Assembly: GCA_031267635.1 (NCBI GenBank)
Contig: JAIRYX010000257.1
Coordinates: 1 to 7,335 of the forward strand
DNA from: Planctomycetaceae bacterium
Lineage (GTDB): Bacteria; Planctomycetota; Planctomycetia; Pirellulales; Thermoguttaceae
Direction of reading: 5' to 3'
Length of the DNA: 7,335 bases
The notes under the pieces are model-generated. The model searched no databases and had not been told where the DNA came from. It worked only from the letters and a program-made list of their open reading frames with translations. Position 1 is the stretch's first letter, and the number at the start of each line of letters is the position of its first letter. Positions 6,869 through 7,335 of the stretch are shown here, in pieces. The translations under genes were made by a program, and so were the position numbers.

Positions 6869-6906
6869 CAATTGCCCAAGCCAAATCAATTTGCACTGGG
6901 CAACTG
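6869..6906 (-). repeat. Hairpin in the distal acnA upstream region
   Basis: On the minus strand CAGTTGCCCA (6906-6897) can pair with TGGGCAATTG (6878-6869) over all ten positions, one of them a G-U pair, with an 18-nt loop. On the plus strand the same position is an A-C mismatch. If transcribed, the minus strand therefore folds better, the same direction as acnA. It starts about 315 bp before the acnA ATG. Confidence 0.45.
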
Positions 6907-6915
6907 AATAGTTAC
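6872..6915 (-). repeat. Copy 2 of the 44-bp element shared with the feoA upstream region
   Basis: Its minus-strand sequence matches 2668-2711 at 33 of 44 positions without gaps. It reads in the same direction as acnA, 319 bp before its start, and overlaps the 6869-6906 hairpin. Copy 1 has lost the right arm of that hairpin. The alternative to a regulatory element is a decayed end of a mobile element. Confidence 0.5.
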
Positions 6916-6942
6916 TGTTTCACTGGAAAATATTACTATTGT

Positions 6943-7073
6943 CGCCCTTATTTATAAAATTCTTTTAGTAGCCCAAATTGCACCAATATGCGCCCTTATT
7001 TTTCGTTTTTTGGGGTAACAATCCATGATCTAAAAAATAAGGGCGCGTTTGGGGGGGCTTTGTTGGCTACTAA
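6943..7073. repeat. Nested inverted and direct repeats, probable insertion-sequence end region
   Basis: An outer pair TTAGTAGCC (6965-6973) and GGCTACTAA (7065-7073) encloses a perfect 14-bp inverted pair, GCGCCCTTATTTTT (6990-7003) and its complement (7033-7046), with a 29-bp loop. A third, direct copy of CGCCCTTATTT lies at 6943-6953. The block lies 23 bp past the stop of the ISAzo13-type transposase, so the element's terminal repeat probably falls here. A bidirectional terminator role for the 14-bp stem is also possible. I cannot say which arm is the true end without the other end of the element. Confidence 0.5.
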
Positions 7074-7095
7074 TGATCAGTGCGCAAATAATCTA

Positions 7096-7335
7096 TCAAA
7101 TATCATTCTTAATCGTATAGTTCCATTCTCCGTGAAAATCATGTTTTTTGATTTTCACGTGAGCTAATTCTTTGTCGCTGACTTTCATTCCTTTTTTATA
7201 TTGCTTGTTATCTTCGACGCAACGTACGCTCAATCCCGTTTCTGTTTTTGTGTTGCTGATCAAGTTCACAACCGTTGCTCTGTCCACCAAGGGACGACCT
7301 CGCCAGTTCTTACTAATAGACGAAAATAATCGGTG
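7096..7335 (-). CDS. ISAzo13-family transposase, C-terminal fragment (cut by window edge)
   Basis: The minus-strand frame is open from the right window edge to a TGA at 7096-7098, 79 residues. Reading inward from the edge it begins HRLFSSISKNWRGRPLVD, followed by TVVNLISNTKTETGLSV, a stretch with QYKKGMKVSD, and the near-terminal FHGEWNYTI. This order (HRLFSxIxxNWRGxPL, then VNLIxxTxTxTGL, then FHGxWNYTI) is the typical C-terminus of ISAzo13-type transposases, DDE enzymes related to ISRSO5-like elements. A GTG at 7290 could be taken as a start, but the conserved motif continues upstream through it. The catalytic core and the other end of the element lie outside the window. Confidence 0.85.
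   Translation of the reverse strand, partial: HRLFSSISKNWRGRPLVDRATVVNLISNTKTETGLSVRCVEDNKQYKKGMKVSDKELAHVKIKKHDFHGEWNYTIKNDI

Overview
The window carries genes of a bacterium with moderate-GC coding sequence and very AT-rich intergenic DNA. The aconitase, FeoA, stand-alone receiver and the two insertion-sequence families would fit a Planctomycetota or related lineage. That placement is an impression from protein style, not a demonstrated assignment.

Layout, left to right. Positions 2-352 (+) are the C-terminal end of an IS1634/IS4-like DDE transposase that is open to the window edge. Then comes about 480 bp without a convincing gene. An initiator tRNA-fMet (899-972, -) follows, with its own promoter on one side and an intrinsic terminator hairpin on the other. 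A single-domain response regulator (1141-1584, -) is divergent from a DtxR/MntR-family metal-dependent repressor (1995-2429, +). A FeoA gene with an N-terminal extension (2835-3155, +) lies 405 bp downstream of the repressor. No feoB follows it. Instead there is about 360 bp of apparently non-coding DNA and then a start-less reading frame that resembles a transposase tail (3520-3753, -). A complete AcnA-type aconitase (3794-6553, -) fills the centre right. A 540-bp repeat-rich intergenic stretch leads to the C-terminal end of an ISAzo13-family transposase (7096-7335, -), also open to the window edge.

The theme is iron: a metalloregulator, a ferrous-iron transport accessory protein and a [4Fe-4S] enzyme lie side by side between two transposase tails that point inward. 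They are not one operon: spacing is large, and aconitase is on the opposite strand. The most interesting non-coding signal is a 44-bp sequence of about 75% identity found upstream of feoA (2668-2711) and upstream of acnA (6872-6915). It has the same orientation relative to each gene and could be a shared regulatory element or a decayed dispersed repeat. The region 6820-7073 holds nested inverted and direct repeats that look like insertion-sequence ends. I see no CRISPR array, toxin-antitoxin pair, phage gene or clearly novel multi-gene system.
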